From Paenibacillus sp. OVF10 (GTDB taxonomy: Bacteria; Bacillota; Bacilli; Paenibacillales; Paenibacillaceae), in assembly GCA_022836915.1 (NCBI GenBank), contig CP094668.1:5332001-5396000 (forward strand): 64,000 nt of DNA, written 5' to 3'. The notes beneath the pieces are model-generated. The model did not search any database and had not been told where the DNA came from. It worked only from the letters and a program-made list of their open reading frames with translations. Both the position numbers and the translations under genes were made by a program. Positions within the stretch are counted from its first letter, which is position 1. Each line of letters opens with the position of its first letter. Below, in pieces: positions 46,270-55,682 of this stretch.

Positions 46270-47004
46270 TTAATTGGATACCCCTCTAGCCACCGTAGTC
46301 CGTTGTGAAATAGCAGCAGCGTTAACTGCCTTGGCTGCAGCCGATGGCATCGGCAATTTCACAGCCGAAGTTGTAACCACGGTTCCGCGAGCCGGAACAC
46401 TAACGACGTACGTGATGACTTTACTGGCAATCCATACGGCCAGAATCGTATATAAAGTTTCTTTTACCGGAAGAAAGAAAAGCGACAATCCCAATACAAA
46501 AGCATCACTGACAAAGAAAACTGTTCCCAGCTTCCATCCCTTCCAGCGGCTAACCAGTACGGCGAGAATATCGTCTCCGCCTGTCGCTCCACCGAATCGA
46601 AGCACGATCCCAGCGCCTACCCCTGTCAATATACCGGATAGAACTGCCGGAATCCACAGATTTCCGTTAAACGACAATACCAGTGTGGAGTATCGTTCAA
46701 AGCCGTCATAGAATAGGGAAAATGCACCGACGCCAAGCAATGCCTGAATCATGAATTTCCAGCCTTTGAGGAACCAAGCCAGGATCATGACCGGAATGTC
46801 CAGTAACAACATACCGATAGCAGGTGATAAGCCTGTTGCGTATTTTCCGAGCAGGGCCAGACCAACAAATCCGCCCTCCGATAAATGATTCTGAAAGTTA
46901 ATGTGATAATAGGCAAAAGCTAAAATAAATGTACCGAGCAGCATAATGGCGAATTTGATCGCCTCTGTTTTAACGTGTTGTAAGGTTAACGATGTTCTCT
47001 TCAT
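46270..47004 (-). CDS. YitT-family membrane protein
   Basis: A 244-residue protein with about five N-terminal helices (LLGTFILAFAYYHIN, MLLLDIPVMILAWFLKG). It has the family glycine-rich motif RFGGATGGDDILA, and ends in a Ser/Ala/Val-rich tail in place of the usual DUF2179 cytoplasmic domain. It is therefore shorter than full-length YitT proteins, which run to about 280 residues. The transport or sensing role is unknown. The start ATG lies 26 bases after the first bases of the next intergenic region. Confidence 0.87.
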   Translation of the reverse strand: MKRTSLTLQHVKTEAIKFAIMLLGTFILAFAYYHINFQNHLSEGGFVGLALLGKYATGLSPAIGMLLLDIPVMILAWFLKGWKFMIQALLGVGAFSLFYDGFERYSTLVLSFNGNLWIPAVLSGILTGVGAGIVLRFGGATGGDDILAVLVSRWKGWKLGTVFFVSDAFVLGLSLFFLPVKETLYTILAVWIASKVITYVVSVPARGTVVTTSAVKLPMPSAAAKAVNAAAISQRTTVARGVSN

Positions 47005-47951
47005 TCAGGTTCCCTCGCAGTTTGTAGGTTGGTTTTTAGACCGACCGTACCCTGCAAAAGGTAAGCCTGGAAGAAATCATCGTGTACGTCCTTCGAATAT
47101 TCATTCCAATCCCCTCTTTCGCAGAGTCAGCCGTTTTTTTGAACCGGTTGGTGTACTCTACAAGGGGCGCTATGTGTATGAGAGATCGTAACGTTTCCAG
47201 ATCGTCCTTGGGGAGATTGTCCTTCGGGAACTCATGGTATCCTGATCCTTTCTGTTCTGTTGTGGTTAGCTGTGCTCAGTTAAACTGAAAAATAACTACA
47301 ATGCATAAGCTTGAACATTTAATTGTACACTTACACTTGGATTACAGTACCCTCTTTCGATCGCTGTTATCCCCGGATTTTTGGAATTCCATTTTCCCTC
47401 TGGGGAAAATCCGGTGATAGCCTATGCTTCCGAAGCTGCTTTCTTTCAAAAAGCTTTCAGGCGAACGCTTCGCTTCTACAGATGGGCTCTGCACTCTTCG
47501 TTCCTGTGTAAATTGTAAGCTCAACTTACAGCAGTTGCAAGTTCATTCAGTTTAAACACCAAAGCTAACTTGCTTGTTCTTCTATTATATAACACCAACG
47601 TGACCGGGTCTAAACAGCGGACCCCTCAAAAACAGGCATAAAGCAGCCTTTGGACTGCTCCAGCAGTCATACGGCAACACCAGGATAAGCAATGCTTGCT
47701 AATGGTGCAACCTGCTCCTTTATTCTATGACCAAAGCTTCCAAAAATAACTGTCAGTCACCCAACTGTGACAAATTGGGGCCTTTTTTATTTTCTTGCGC
47801 TTTTTAAAGGAATCATTTTCCTTTCATACATACACTATAGCAAACGTAATCGGCTTATTCTTTGTCCAGTTCAGACGTTTCCAGACTTACTCTGCTGTTT
47901 ATGGTATAATATAACAATTGAATCCCACTACCGTTTAAGCGAGGCGGATTG
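47005..47951. other. long non-coding stretch before the TIR gene
   Basis: It holds copy 3 of the dispersed repeat and many short hairpins, but no frame with coding character. A likely -10 (TATAAT, 47905-47910) lies 42 bases before the TIR start. The -35 is weak. Confidence 0.6.
47345..47530. repeat. dispersed intergenic repeat, copy 3
   Basis: It contains TCGATCGCTGTTATCCCCGG with the facing AAAATCCGGTGATA (arms 47367-47419), then a CTTCGTTCCTGTGTAAATTG tail. The loop differs in sequence from copies 1 and 2, while the arms and flanks are conserved. Confidence 0.75.
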
Positions 47952-48989
47952 ATGAAAACGTTAAAGCCAAGAGTCTTTATTGGCTGCTCGCTGGAAGCGA
48001 AGCCGATTGCAGCCGCAGTACACGAAAACTTACGTTTTTCAGCCGAAGTTACCCCTTGGTATTCCGGGGTTTTTAATCCAAGCAGCTATACCATGGACGA
48101 TCTGGAAGTAGAGGTCCGTACGACTGACTTTGCCATTTTTATTTTTCATCCGGATGATATATCCAAAATTCGCGGGAAGTACTACGCGTCGGTCCGGGAT
48201 AATACAATGCTGGAAATGGGTCTGTTTATGGGTCGTCTGGGACGAAAACGTATTTTTTTCATTCTTCCTGAGGATATTACAGACATCAAGGACACAACCA
48301 AGGTCGAAGGATTGCGTATGCCCACAGATCTGCTGGGGTTAAATCCACTCGTATATGAAATCCGTTCTGACGGAAAGTGGGCACCAGCCGTGTCCGTGGC
48401 ATGTTCCAAAATCGCAGACAGTATTGAGGAACAAGGACGCTGGAGTGATCCAGAATTGGAGAACATCATTGAGAAGCATAAACGCACTGAGGGAGAAGCA
48501 AGGTTACAACTGCTTAAGTTGCTGCGGTTCTTTAGGGAATTGCTGCGTACCCGCAAAGCAGATGCCAAGATGCTGGAGCGAATGAGCGATGCCCTGCGTA
48601 CTGCCTTTGTCTCTCATCCTCCATTCGCTGTACGTGGCACAGCCATATACCGTACAGATGACAGTGGTTATATTGAGCAATTATGTGGTAATGTTGGAGA
48701 ACCGGGGAGAAAGTATGACTTGTCCGCTAACGACGACAAACAACCGGATGATCCCAAGCGCATCCTGGTTATTGATTCTTACCGGGAGAATAAAATCAAG
48801 ATTAACCTGTATGATGATTACCTTGAGAAAGAGTATCTGCTATGCTATCCTGTAGCCAAGAGGTATGTAATCACCGTTCACATTATTGGACATATTGAAG
48901 CGGATGAGGCGGTATTTCAGCAGATTGACCTACAGAATCGTCAACTGTTCAACGCCATCAACGATTTGTTAGGAGGCGAACCGGAATGA
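47952..48989 (+). CDS. TIR-like nucleotide-binding protein (PF10137-type) with C-terminal sensor-like region
   Basis: A 345-residue protein. The N-terminus (about 5-130) matches the TIR variant found in CBASS Cap12/TIR-STING and related immune proteins: VFIGCSLEAKPIA, then WYSGVFNPSSYTMDDLE, FAIFIFHPDD and VRDNTMLEMGLFMGRLGRKR. The Glu in that last block (residue 88) is the candidate NADase catalytic residue. A helical, charged linker covers about 165-235. The last 110 residues form an alpha/beta domain that could be GAF-like; I cannot name it from motifs. No CD-NTase or cyclase gene is nearby, so it is not a standard CBASS operon. ATG 47952 follows GAGGCGG. An NAD-consuming antiviral role is inference. 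Confidence 0.8.
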   Translation: MKTLKPRVFIGCSLEAKPIAAAVHENLRFSAEVTPWYSGVFNPSSYTMDDLEVEVRTTDFAIFIFHPDDISKIRGKYYASVRDNTMLEMGLFMGRLGRKRIFFILPEDITDIKDTTKVEGLRMPTDLLGLNPLVYEIRSDGKWAPAVSVACSKIADSIEEQGRWSDPELENIIEKHKRTEGEARLQLLKLLRFFRELLRTRKADAKMLERMSDALRTAFVSHPPFAVRGTAIYRTDDSGYIEQLCGNVGEPGRKYDLSANDDKQPDDPKRILVIDSYRENKIKINLYDDYLEKEYLLCYPVAKRYVITVHIIGHIEADEAVFQQIDLQNRQLFNAINDLLGGEPE

Positions 48990-49217
48990 AACCGGAAACG
49001 AAAAAATAAGCAAGCGCTGGGGCAGCGAAAAAAGGTACGCCTCAGTTCTGCGCCCGAATCATCACGACCGGTTCCGGAACCCAAGGAAGAAGATCGTTTC
49101 CACAAGCCGGCCGTACCGCTAACTACCATTGGGCCCTCCCTGAAGGGCAAGGAAAGACCTTATAAGGTCATCCTTGAAAAAGAGGCGTTCTACGAAAAAC
49201 CTCAATATCTTGCTTAA
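48986..49217 (+). CDS. small basic protein coupled to the TIR gene, one-base irregularity
   Basis: The ATG at 48986 overlaps the TIR stop (ATGA) and is preceded by TAGGAGGCGAA, one of the best ribosome sites in the window. As read, the frame stops after MKPETKK. If the A6 run at 49001-49006 is one base shorter, it continues for 76 codons through QRKKVRLSSAPESSRPVPEP, then GPSLKGKERPYKVILEKEAF, to a stop at 49217. The product would be small, basic and Pro-rich. No family recognised. The overlap and ribosome site suggest it is made together with the TIR protein, as a partner or inhibitor. The alternative is read-through of the TIR stop codon, since the downstream frame is the same as that of TIR. 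Confidence 0.55.
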
Positions 49218-49265
49218 TTTCTAAACACATCATCAAACCTGCCGCTGAATCGGCAGTATTCCATA

Positions 49266-49297
49266 GGCCCCGCCGCCCAAGGCAGGGGCTTTTTTGT
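49266..49297 (+). terminator. terminator after the TIR operon
   Basis: GGCCCCGCC and GGCAGGGGC form a GC-rich stem followed by six T, about 50 bases after the small gene. Confidence 0.88.
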
Positions 49298-49630
49298 TAC
49301 TCATTTTCGCTAAAATAAAGCTGCTTCTACTCGTTGACTTCGCATCATCGTGTTGCAGCAAGTCATTCTTGAATCATGATCGCAATTCATTGCAGTAATT
49401 CATTGCTTGTAATCACTTCTGTAGCAGACTGCATTGCATAAGGCTTATTTGGTTTATGGCCTTAGGTTTCCTGCAAAACCCATAAATTATACCTTATTTT
49501 GGAGCAGGCTTGTCCCTAAATCCCTAGCTTCATTCAATATCTGTACCTTTAGGAAAATGCGGTAATGTGTGCTTCCAATATTTCTCGGTTGTATTGTGTA
49601 TCTCCATTACATATATTGATTATAATATAA

Positions 49631-49642
49631 GAACACATGTTC
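49631..49642. promoter_or_regulatory. LexA (SOS) box
   Basis: GAACACATGTTC matches the Bacillus LexA consensus GAACRNRYGTTC at every position. It begins 4 bases after a TATAAT (49621-49626), the usual place for repression, and 42 bases before the next gene. The rest of 49218-49684 holds the terminator and AT-rich sequence. Confidence 0.8.
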
Positions 49643-49684
49643 TGTAAATATAAAATTCCAATTAAAGGTTAAGGAAGTGAACAT

Positions 49685-50068
49685 ATGACATCCTCAACTT
49701 CCGCCCCATCCCCTTCTGATGAAGACCATCGTCTGATTAAAGGTCTGGTTGTGCGCACGCTTTTGCTGGATGTACTTGAACGAGATATTCGCACACTGGA
49801 TACGCTGCTGCTGAAGATGCCCGAAGTCTACATTCTGTCACTGACCCGCATTCAGAACAATGTGCTCAAGGAGATGTTGACCCTTCGCAAACAGATGAGA
49901 ACCCGTGGTGTCAAAGTACTGGAAGAGAAACGGGAAGCCGAGGGTATCGAAACTCTGTATATGTGCAGAGGGTATTGGCAACGGTTCTATATGCTGTGGA
50001 CATTCGCACGCAATGAAGTCAAAAAAGAACTCAGTCGGCATCTGCAGATGGACTTGGCGCAGACTTGA
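49685..50068 (+). CDS. protein of unknown function under a LexA box
   Basis: A 127-residue soluble protein, mostly helical, with conserved-looking RTLLLDVLERDIRTLDTLLL and a later MCRGYWQRFYMLWTFARNEV. It does not match a known repair protein, cell-division inhibitor or DNA polymerase motif. It has no membrane helix or signal peptide. GGAAG lies before the ATG. The perfect LexA-box match upstream is the main clue: it should be induced by DNA damage. It is alone, with cysK 160 bases downstream. Confidence 0.8.
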   Translation: MTSSTSAPSPSDEDHRLIKGLVVRTLLLDVLERDIRTLDTLLLKMPEVYILSLTRIQNNVLKEMLTLRKQMRTRGVKVLEEKREAEGIETLYMCRGYWQRFYMLWTFARNEVKKELSRHLQMDLAQT

Positions 50069-50230
50069 TACAACTTTGACAATATTGAACCCCTCCCCAG
50101 CAAAACAAGTTGACCACGGAAGGTTACGTTCATTAAGATGGAGAAGAGATATCCAACCATTCCAATAAGGCATGATTTGATTTCAACCGGATATACGCTC
50201 AACGTCTTATCAATCAAGGAGCTGTACTTC

Positions 50231-51186
50231 ATGGATTTGAATACCCATTCGATTAAACAAACACCCGCACATACAGGCATTGCAGCAGATGTAACAGAAC
50301 TGATCGGCCAGACACCGGCCGTTAAATTGAACAGACTCACAGGCAGCGACTCCGCTGACGTATACGTGAAACTGGAATACTTTAACCCCAGTGGCAGCGT
50401 CAAAGACCGTGCCGCATATAATCTGATCGTTCAGGCTGAACTTGCGGGACATTTGCTACCCGGCGCAACCATTATCGAACCGACCAGTGGCAATACGGGC
50501 ATAGGTCTTGCGATGAATGCCGCCGCCAAAGGATATAAAGCTATTCTGATTATGCCGGACAATATGTCCAAGGAACGCATCAACATTCTGAAAGCCTACG
50601 GCGCAGATGTGGTACTCACCCCTGCTGCGGAGCGGATGCCTGGTGCGATTCGCAAAGCAAAAGAACTTCAGGCAGACATTCCGGGAAGTTTCATTCCGCA
50701 GCAATTCGAGAATCAGGCGAACCCGGACATTCACCGGATCACGACGGCTCCCGAGATTATGCAACAGATGGAAGGCAAGCTGGATGCCTTCATCGCTACG
50801 GCGGGAACTGGCGGAACCATTACCGGCACCGGGGAGGAACTGCGCAAGCAGTTACCCGATATCCGCATCTATGCGGTGGAGCCCAAAGGGTCTCCGGTGT
50901 TGTCCGGTGGCGAGCCCGGACCACACAAGCTCGTCGGTACAAGTCCGGGGTTCATTCCGGACATCCTGAATACCGACGTATGGGATGCCATCATCCAGGT
51001 GTCCGATGAGGACGCACTGGATACGATGCGGCAGCTTGCTGCCCGGGAAGGGCTGTTGCTCGGCCCTTCCTCTGGCGCTTCAGTGTGGGCCTCCTTCGCA
51101 TCGCGAAGGAACTGGGGCCGGGGCACCGAGTGCTCTGCATTGCGCCGGATACCGGGGAACGGTATCTGAGCATGGGTATTTTTTAA
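50231..51186 (+). CDS. cysK: cysteine synthase, one-base gap near the C-terminus
   Basis: A PLP-dependent O-acetylserine sulfhydrylase of 318 residues after correction. The PLP lysine is in NPSGSVKDRAAYN, followed by PTSGNTGIGLAMNAAAKG and the phosphate loop GTGGTITGTGE. As read, the frame leaves the family sequence after GASVWAS and ends at 51169. One C added at 51093-51094 restores LRIAKELGPGHRVLCIAPDT and GERYLSMGIF. I start at ATG 50231 with AAGGAG ten bases upstream. An in-frame ATG at 50138 would add 31 residues with no family resemblance. Confidence 0.94.
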
Positions 51187-51337
51187 CACAGCAAACATCT
51201 ATACACATGAAAAAGGGGCTTCCATGTCCCATAAGTCATGAGTATGACAGAGGCCCTCCCTTATTAGCGCTCATTGGTCATTGGTTCTAATGAACCTGAC
51301 ACACGCTATTCGCTCCTATTTGCGCAGGTCTGAGGTG

Positions 51338-51429
51338 TAACGAATCACAGCGACGTTATTTCTCCAAATTCGGTCGATTTACAGGCTTAAAAGCTATTTT
51401 CGGCGGGATAACGTTACTGAGATTCGTTA
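51338..51429. repeat. intergenic inverted-repeat element
   Basis: TAACGAATCACAGCGACGTTAT (start 51338) and ATAACGTTACTGAGATTCGTTA (end 51429) are 22-base arms matching at 19 positions. They enclose a 48-base centre. A further GATTCGTTAGAAT is at 51471. The element lies in the 491-base gap after cysK, which otherwise holds only the helicase terminator. Confidence 0.75.
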
Positions 51430-51559
51430 GAATTTACATCTCTTCATTATCACCCTAATAAGGTGCGGTGGATTCGTTAGAATGTTGAAGCGATTGGGGT
51501 AGCGAGGAGCGAGGGAAAATCCCTCAAAAAAAGGGATGAGAAGTACATTGAAGGAACAA

Positions 51560-51624
51560 TCAAAATAAAAAAATAAGCTCTTGCTCGCATACGGTGGTGA
51601 ATCCGCAGAGAACAAGAACTTATT
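51560..51624 (-). terminator. terminator of the DinG-type helicase gene
   Basis: On the minus strand AATAAGTTCTTG and CAAGAGCTTATT are near-exact arms, followed by TTTTTATTTTG, 54 bases after the helicase stop. Confidence 0.75.
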
Positions 51625-51677
51625 TTGGTAAAAAAGCTTATCATCAAAATAAAGCAAGAACATTTAACGTAAGCTAG

Positions 51678-53693
51678 TTAGTGTGTCAGGGTTGTCCATT
51701 CCACACCTTCGGGAAGCAGGGCCGCAATGCGGTCTTTGGCTTCCTTTTTGGTATACAGCGATTCATCGAGAATGACCGCGGAACCGGAATCTGTGCTTGT
51801 CCGAATCAGACGTCCGAGACCTTGCTTCACACGCAAGAGCATATACGGAAGATCGATCTCTTCGTATGGTGCTGCGGACGCACTGCGTTTTGCATTGAAG
51901 ACAGGGTCCTGTGGTGGATACGGAAGCGACCAGATCATGACATTGGATAATGACGGACCTGGAACGTCCAGTCCTTCCCACAGATTAACGGAGCACAACA
52001 CACTCTCCTCATCCTGCTGGAACGCAGCGATCAGATCACTGATCTCCCGGTCGCCCTCATACATAAAGCGCAAACCTTCTGCTTCAGGTACATGAACGAT
52101 GTCCTGCTTGAACGCACGTAGTTCTTCCATCGTACGGAACAGAATCAGCGCACGCCCTCCACTCTCCTGAAGTAACGACACCGCATCACGCAAGCGATTT
52201 TCGTTCTCCGGGTGACCCGGTATAGCTTCATCGGTAATTTTCATCTTCATTTTGTCCGCATAATCATACGGGGAAGCCACCGAGAATGATACAAAATCAT
52301 CAATGCCCAGACTGTCCGCCACATAACGGAATGAACTGTCCACAGATAACGTTGCGGAGGAGAACACGATTGGAATACCTGTGTTGAACACACGCTCGTT
52401 CAGCATTTCCTTCACGGTGCGCGGCATGATCGATAAGGTCGTCTCATCCTCGCTCTCTTCCGCCCAACAGATGTAACCATCTTCCTTGCGGAACAAGGCA
52501 AGTGCAGACTGAATCATGTCCAGATGTTCTTCCACGACACGCATCTGATAACCATCTAGCGAGAACAATCCACTCTCAAATACCAGTTCTTCACCGATCG
52601 CATCCAGCACACTCGTCAGACGTTCAATCTCACGCAGAAGCGGTGCTTCTACCCGAACTTCTTTCCGTTCCGATCCCGGAATCGCCACCGTGTAGGTATC
52701 CAGCAACGCAAACAGTCGCTCACTGCTCTCAATCGCTTCATCCACACGCTCCGCGAGGGATTCACGAATCTCTCCTTCAAGTAAACGGGTAACCAGTTCC
52801 TCGAAGATACGGTGTTTCAATTTGTAGCTCAGTGCGTTCAGGGCTGCTTCTTCCAGCAAATGTCCTTCATCAAATACAACTGAGCTGTGATCAGGCAGCA
52901 GTGGCAATTGTCCCTCGCGTTTGCGCGCATCATAGGTCCACACATGCTCCATGTAGTAATCATGGGAACAGATGATGATGTCTTTGGAACGACGGTAATG
53001 GTCACGCGACAGCGTCAGGCCGCAGCGTTGTCTTTTTGGACAAACAAAACAATCCTGGAACGGGTCCCAGTTGATTTTGTTCCACTGACGATCGTTCAGA
53101 TGCGGATACTGTTTGCGGTCACCATACGGATGGAAGGCCTGAAGTGTACCCGGCGTGTTCACAAAATCCGGCAGACTCTCATGCACTTCTTCAATAACAG
53201 GCGCATCTTCATCGGCAAATCGCATCGCACTTAATTTGTTCAGACAGACGTATTGGTCCGGTGACTTGCCCAGACGTGCGTCCACTTCCAAGTCCAGATG
53301 TGCAGCCAGCTTCGCAATATCTCCGCCGGGCTTCACAAGCTGTTCAATCAAGGACTCATCGGCACAAGCGATCACAGCCGGTTTGCCCGTATAACGTGCA
53401 TAACAGACCGCGTAGAGCAGATAGACTAACGTCTTGCCTGTTCCGACACCGGCCTCCGCCATAATGGTCTTTTTATCTCCATAGGCCCGTTCGAGCTGGT
53501 ACGCCATAAAAATCTGTTCATCCCGTACCTCGAAGCCGGACTCTGGCAAAATATCGTAAAAAACATCGGCAACCCATTCCCCGAGACGGGATACAAAAGG
53601 TTCAGCCGGATCATATGCAAAAGGATAACGTTGTGTAGACAATCCTAGGTCAGCCTCCATTCTTAGACGCAGTCCTCTTTCATTTCCGTTCAA
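51678..53693 (-). CDS. DinG/XPD-family ATP-dependent DNA helicase
   Basis: A 671-residue superfamily 2 helicase. Walker A is AGVGTGKT and the DEAH-type box is VFDEGHLLEE. Four cysteines between them (the Cys in QYVCLNK and three in DCFVCPKRQRC) are placed to hold the [4Fe-4S] cluster of XPD/DinG. The later motif VLCSVNLWEGLDVPG and QGLGRLIRTSTD complete the helicase core. DinG proteins unwind DNA with 5'-to-3' polarity and resolve R-loops. The length and layout resemble Bacillus YpvA. The start ATG is a few bases from a perfect palindrome, not a LexA box. Confidence 0.9.
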   Translation of the reverse strand: MNGNERGLRLRMEADLGLSTQRYPFAYDPAEPFVSRLGEWVADVFYDILPESGFEVRDEQIFMAYQLERAYGDKKTIMAEAGVGTGKTLVYLLYAVCYARYTGKPAVIACADESLIEQLVKPGGDIAKLAAHLDLEVDARLGKSPDQYVCLNKLSAMRFADEDAPVIEEVHESLPDFVNTPGTLQAFHPYGDRKQYPHLNDRQWNKINWDPFQDCFVCPKRQRCGLTLSRDHYRRSKDIIICSHDYYMEHVWTYDARKREGQLPLLPDHSSVVFDEGHLLEEAALNALSYKLKHRIFEELVTRLLEGEIRESLAERVDEAIESSERLFALLDTYTVAIPGSERKEVRVEAPLLREIERLTSVLDAIGEELVFESGLFSLDGYQMRVVEEHLDMIQSALALFRKEDGYICWAEESEDETTLSIMPRTVKEMLNERVFNTGIPIVFSSATLSVDSSFRYVADSLGIDDFVSFSVASPYDYADKMKMKITDEAIPGHPENENRLRDAVSLLQESGGRALILFRTMEELRAFKQDIVHVPEAEGLRFMYEGDREISDLIAAFQQDEESVLCSVNLWEGLDVPGPSLSNVMIWSLPYPPQDPVFNAKRSASAAPYEEIDLPYMLLRVKQGLGRLIRTSTDSGSAVILDESLYTKKEAKDRIAALLPEGVEWTTLTH

Positions 53694-53722
53694 AAAAGGC
53701 CGCAGGGCAAAAGTTAATTATC

Positions 53723-53738
53723 TCACGTCATGACGTGA
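53723..53738. promoter_or_regulatory. perfect 16-base palindrome before the helicase gene
   Basis: TCACGTCATGACGTGA reads the same on both strands and lies 30 bases upstream of the helicase start. It is a good operator candidate for a dimeric repressor. I cannot name the regulator. Confidence 0.6.
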
Positions 53739-54031
53739 ATGACAACATTTTTTTGACACGATAAATGAAGGACGTATTTTTGCAGTCACCATTGCTCTTT
53801 TCCCCATCGTCATCGGTTGATACCGAGGTTGATTTTGGTGGATCAAGGGTGTGTTTGGGTGTCATTTATGGACAAAAGAGAGCCTTATTACATTCATTTG
53901 GGAGGATGGGCTGTTAAATGAGGGCGATGAACCGATGGCAGGATTATATGACACCTGTGCAATACATGGCGTTCGAACCGGAGAAGCCTGCTACGTCAGC
54001 TTGTGCACCAATCTGATCAAATGATTATTGA

Positions 54032-54045
54032 TGATAACGTTTACA
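54032..54045 (+). promoter_or_regulatory. cre site upstream of the pectate lyase
   Basis: TGATAACGTTTACA matches the CcpA consensus TGWNANCGNTNWCA at every fixed position. The rest of 53694-54180 has no convincing gene, although a 32-codon frame at about 53918 has a weak GGAGG upstream. Confidence 0.75.
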
Positions 54046-54180
54046 ACATTTACCATGAAGCTGTGCTGTACAGATGGGTTCTGTCCAATCGCAATGACTT
54101 ACCCCAATGATTCACCTGTCCGGCACACAGCAACAGCAGCTCACGCATTCTATTTCGCATTAACCAAGGAGGTCTACGTA

Positions 54181-55559
54181 ATGAAATTATTTCCATCCAC
54201 ATCTACTCATGTATCTGCACGATCTAACCGTTCTCTGAAGGAACGTTCCCTCAAATCCAAAATGGCCCAACTCTGTCTGAGTGCCGCGTTTCCTCTATTA
54301 TTGATTGGTGGTGGATCGGTTGGTGCGGCGGAACTGATCGAGAGTAGCTTGCCAAATAACCCATCAGAAGCAGCCGTCACCTCAAGTATGACACTTGCTG
54401 CGGGTGATCTCTATGTCTCCCCTAACGGCTCAGCCAGCAATCCGGGTACGATCAACAGTCCAACGTCACTGGCTAACGCATTAACCCAGATCGCACCGGG
54501 CAAAACGATCTATCTACGCGGCGGTACCTATAACTTCTCCCAGACCATTACCATTGAACGTGGCAACAGCGGCACATCGAGCCAACGCAAAAACCTGGTG
54601 GCGTATGGATCGGAAAAACCAGTCTTTGATTTCTCAGCCCAAACCTTCGCTTCCACCAATCGTGGACTGCAAATGTTCGGAGACTACTGGTTCGTCAAAG
54701 GGCTTGAGGTGAAGGGTGCGGGCGATAACGGCATCTTCATCGGAGGCAGTTACAACCGCTTGGAGCAGATCGAGGCTCATCACAACCGGGATACGGGTAT
54801 TCAAATGGGGCGTTATGCTTCCACAGCCGCCAAGAGTGAATGGCCTGCATATAATGAAGTGATTCGTTCTTACTCCCACAACAACTATGACCCGGATGAC
54901 GGCGAGGATGCAGACGGTTTTGCGGCCAAACTGACCGTAGGCCCAGGTAATGTCTTCGACGGTTGTATTGCGGCCTATAACGTGGACGATGGCTGGGATC
55001 TCTATAGCAAAACCGATACAGGTGCCATTGGCGCGGTCACGATCCGCAACAGCATCGCCTACGCGAACGGGGCAACATCAGACGGCACCTCCACCTCCAA
55101 CAGCGATGGCAACGGCTTCAAGCTGGGCGGTGAGAAGATTGCAGTGAATCATATCGTTGAGAACAACATTGCATTTAATAATAAAAAGCACGGTTTCACC
55201 TACAACAGCAATCCCGGTTCGATCCAGATGAAAAATAACACCTCCTGGAACAATGGGCAAAGCAACTTTGCCTTTGATGTAGGCACCCACATCTTCACCA
55301 ACAACCTGTCCTTCCAAGGCGGCGCCAGTGACAAAACAAGCGGAACCGACGTCAGCAGCACTAACGTCTGGTGGAAAAACAAAAAAGCGAGAACGCCAAA
55401 GGCCTGCTCGCCAGCGCAGCCGACTTTGTCTCCCTTGCACCTTCAGTAACGCGCAGCGCGGACGGCACGCCTGTCTTGGGCAATTTCCTGAAGCTTGCGG
55501 GTGGCAGTGATCTGATCGGCTCGGGTACACCAGCGGGTAAGAATATTGGGGCACGGTAG
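54181..55559 (+). CDS. secreted pectate lyase, PL9-like, one-base gap
   Basis: After adding one A in the run at 55381-55386 this is a 459-residue secreted lyase. The signal peptide and mature start are near VGAAEL (about residue 45). Next is LYVSPNGSASNPGTIN, typical of right-handed beta-helix lyases. Then NRDTGIQMGRY, a calcium-type Asp cluster in NNYDPDDGEDADGFAAKL and DDGWDLYSK. It cleaves polygalacturonate of plant cell walls. I start at ATG 54181 (AAGGAGG eight bases upstream), not at the upstream in-frame ATG at 54028. A cre match at 54032 points to catabolite repression. Confidence 0.88.
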
Positions 55560-55682
55560 GTAGTAGTTATTGAGATAAAGGAATAATTTAAAAGCAAAAT
55601 CCCCTTCCCCATTCCGCCTAAGCGGTGGTAATGGAGGAGGAATTTTTGAATTGCTGTGTATTGTCTGCACGTAGGTAAATAC

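Noticed and set aside
50138..50230. Longer N-terminus for cysteine synthase
   Set aside because: The extra 31 residues do not resemble the family, while ATG 50231 has AAGGAG at good spacing.
53918..54020. Short frame MRAMNRWQDYM before the pectate lyase
   Set aside because: It has only 32 codons and a poorly placed ribosome site; I could not support it as a gene.
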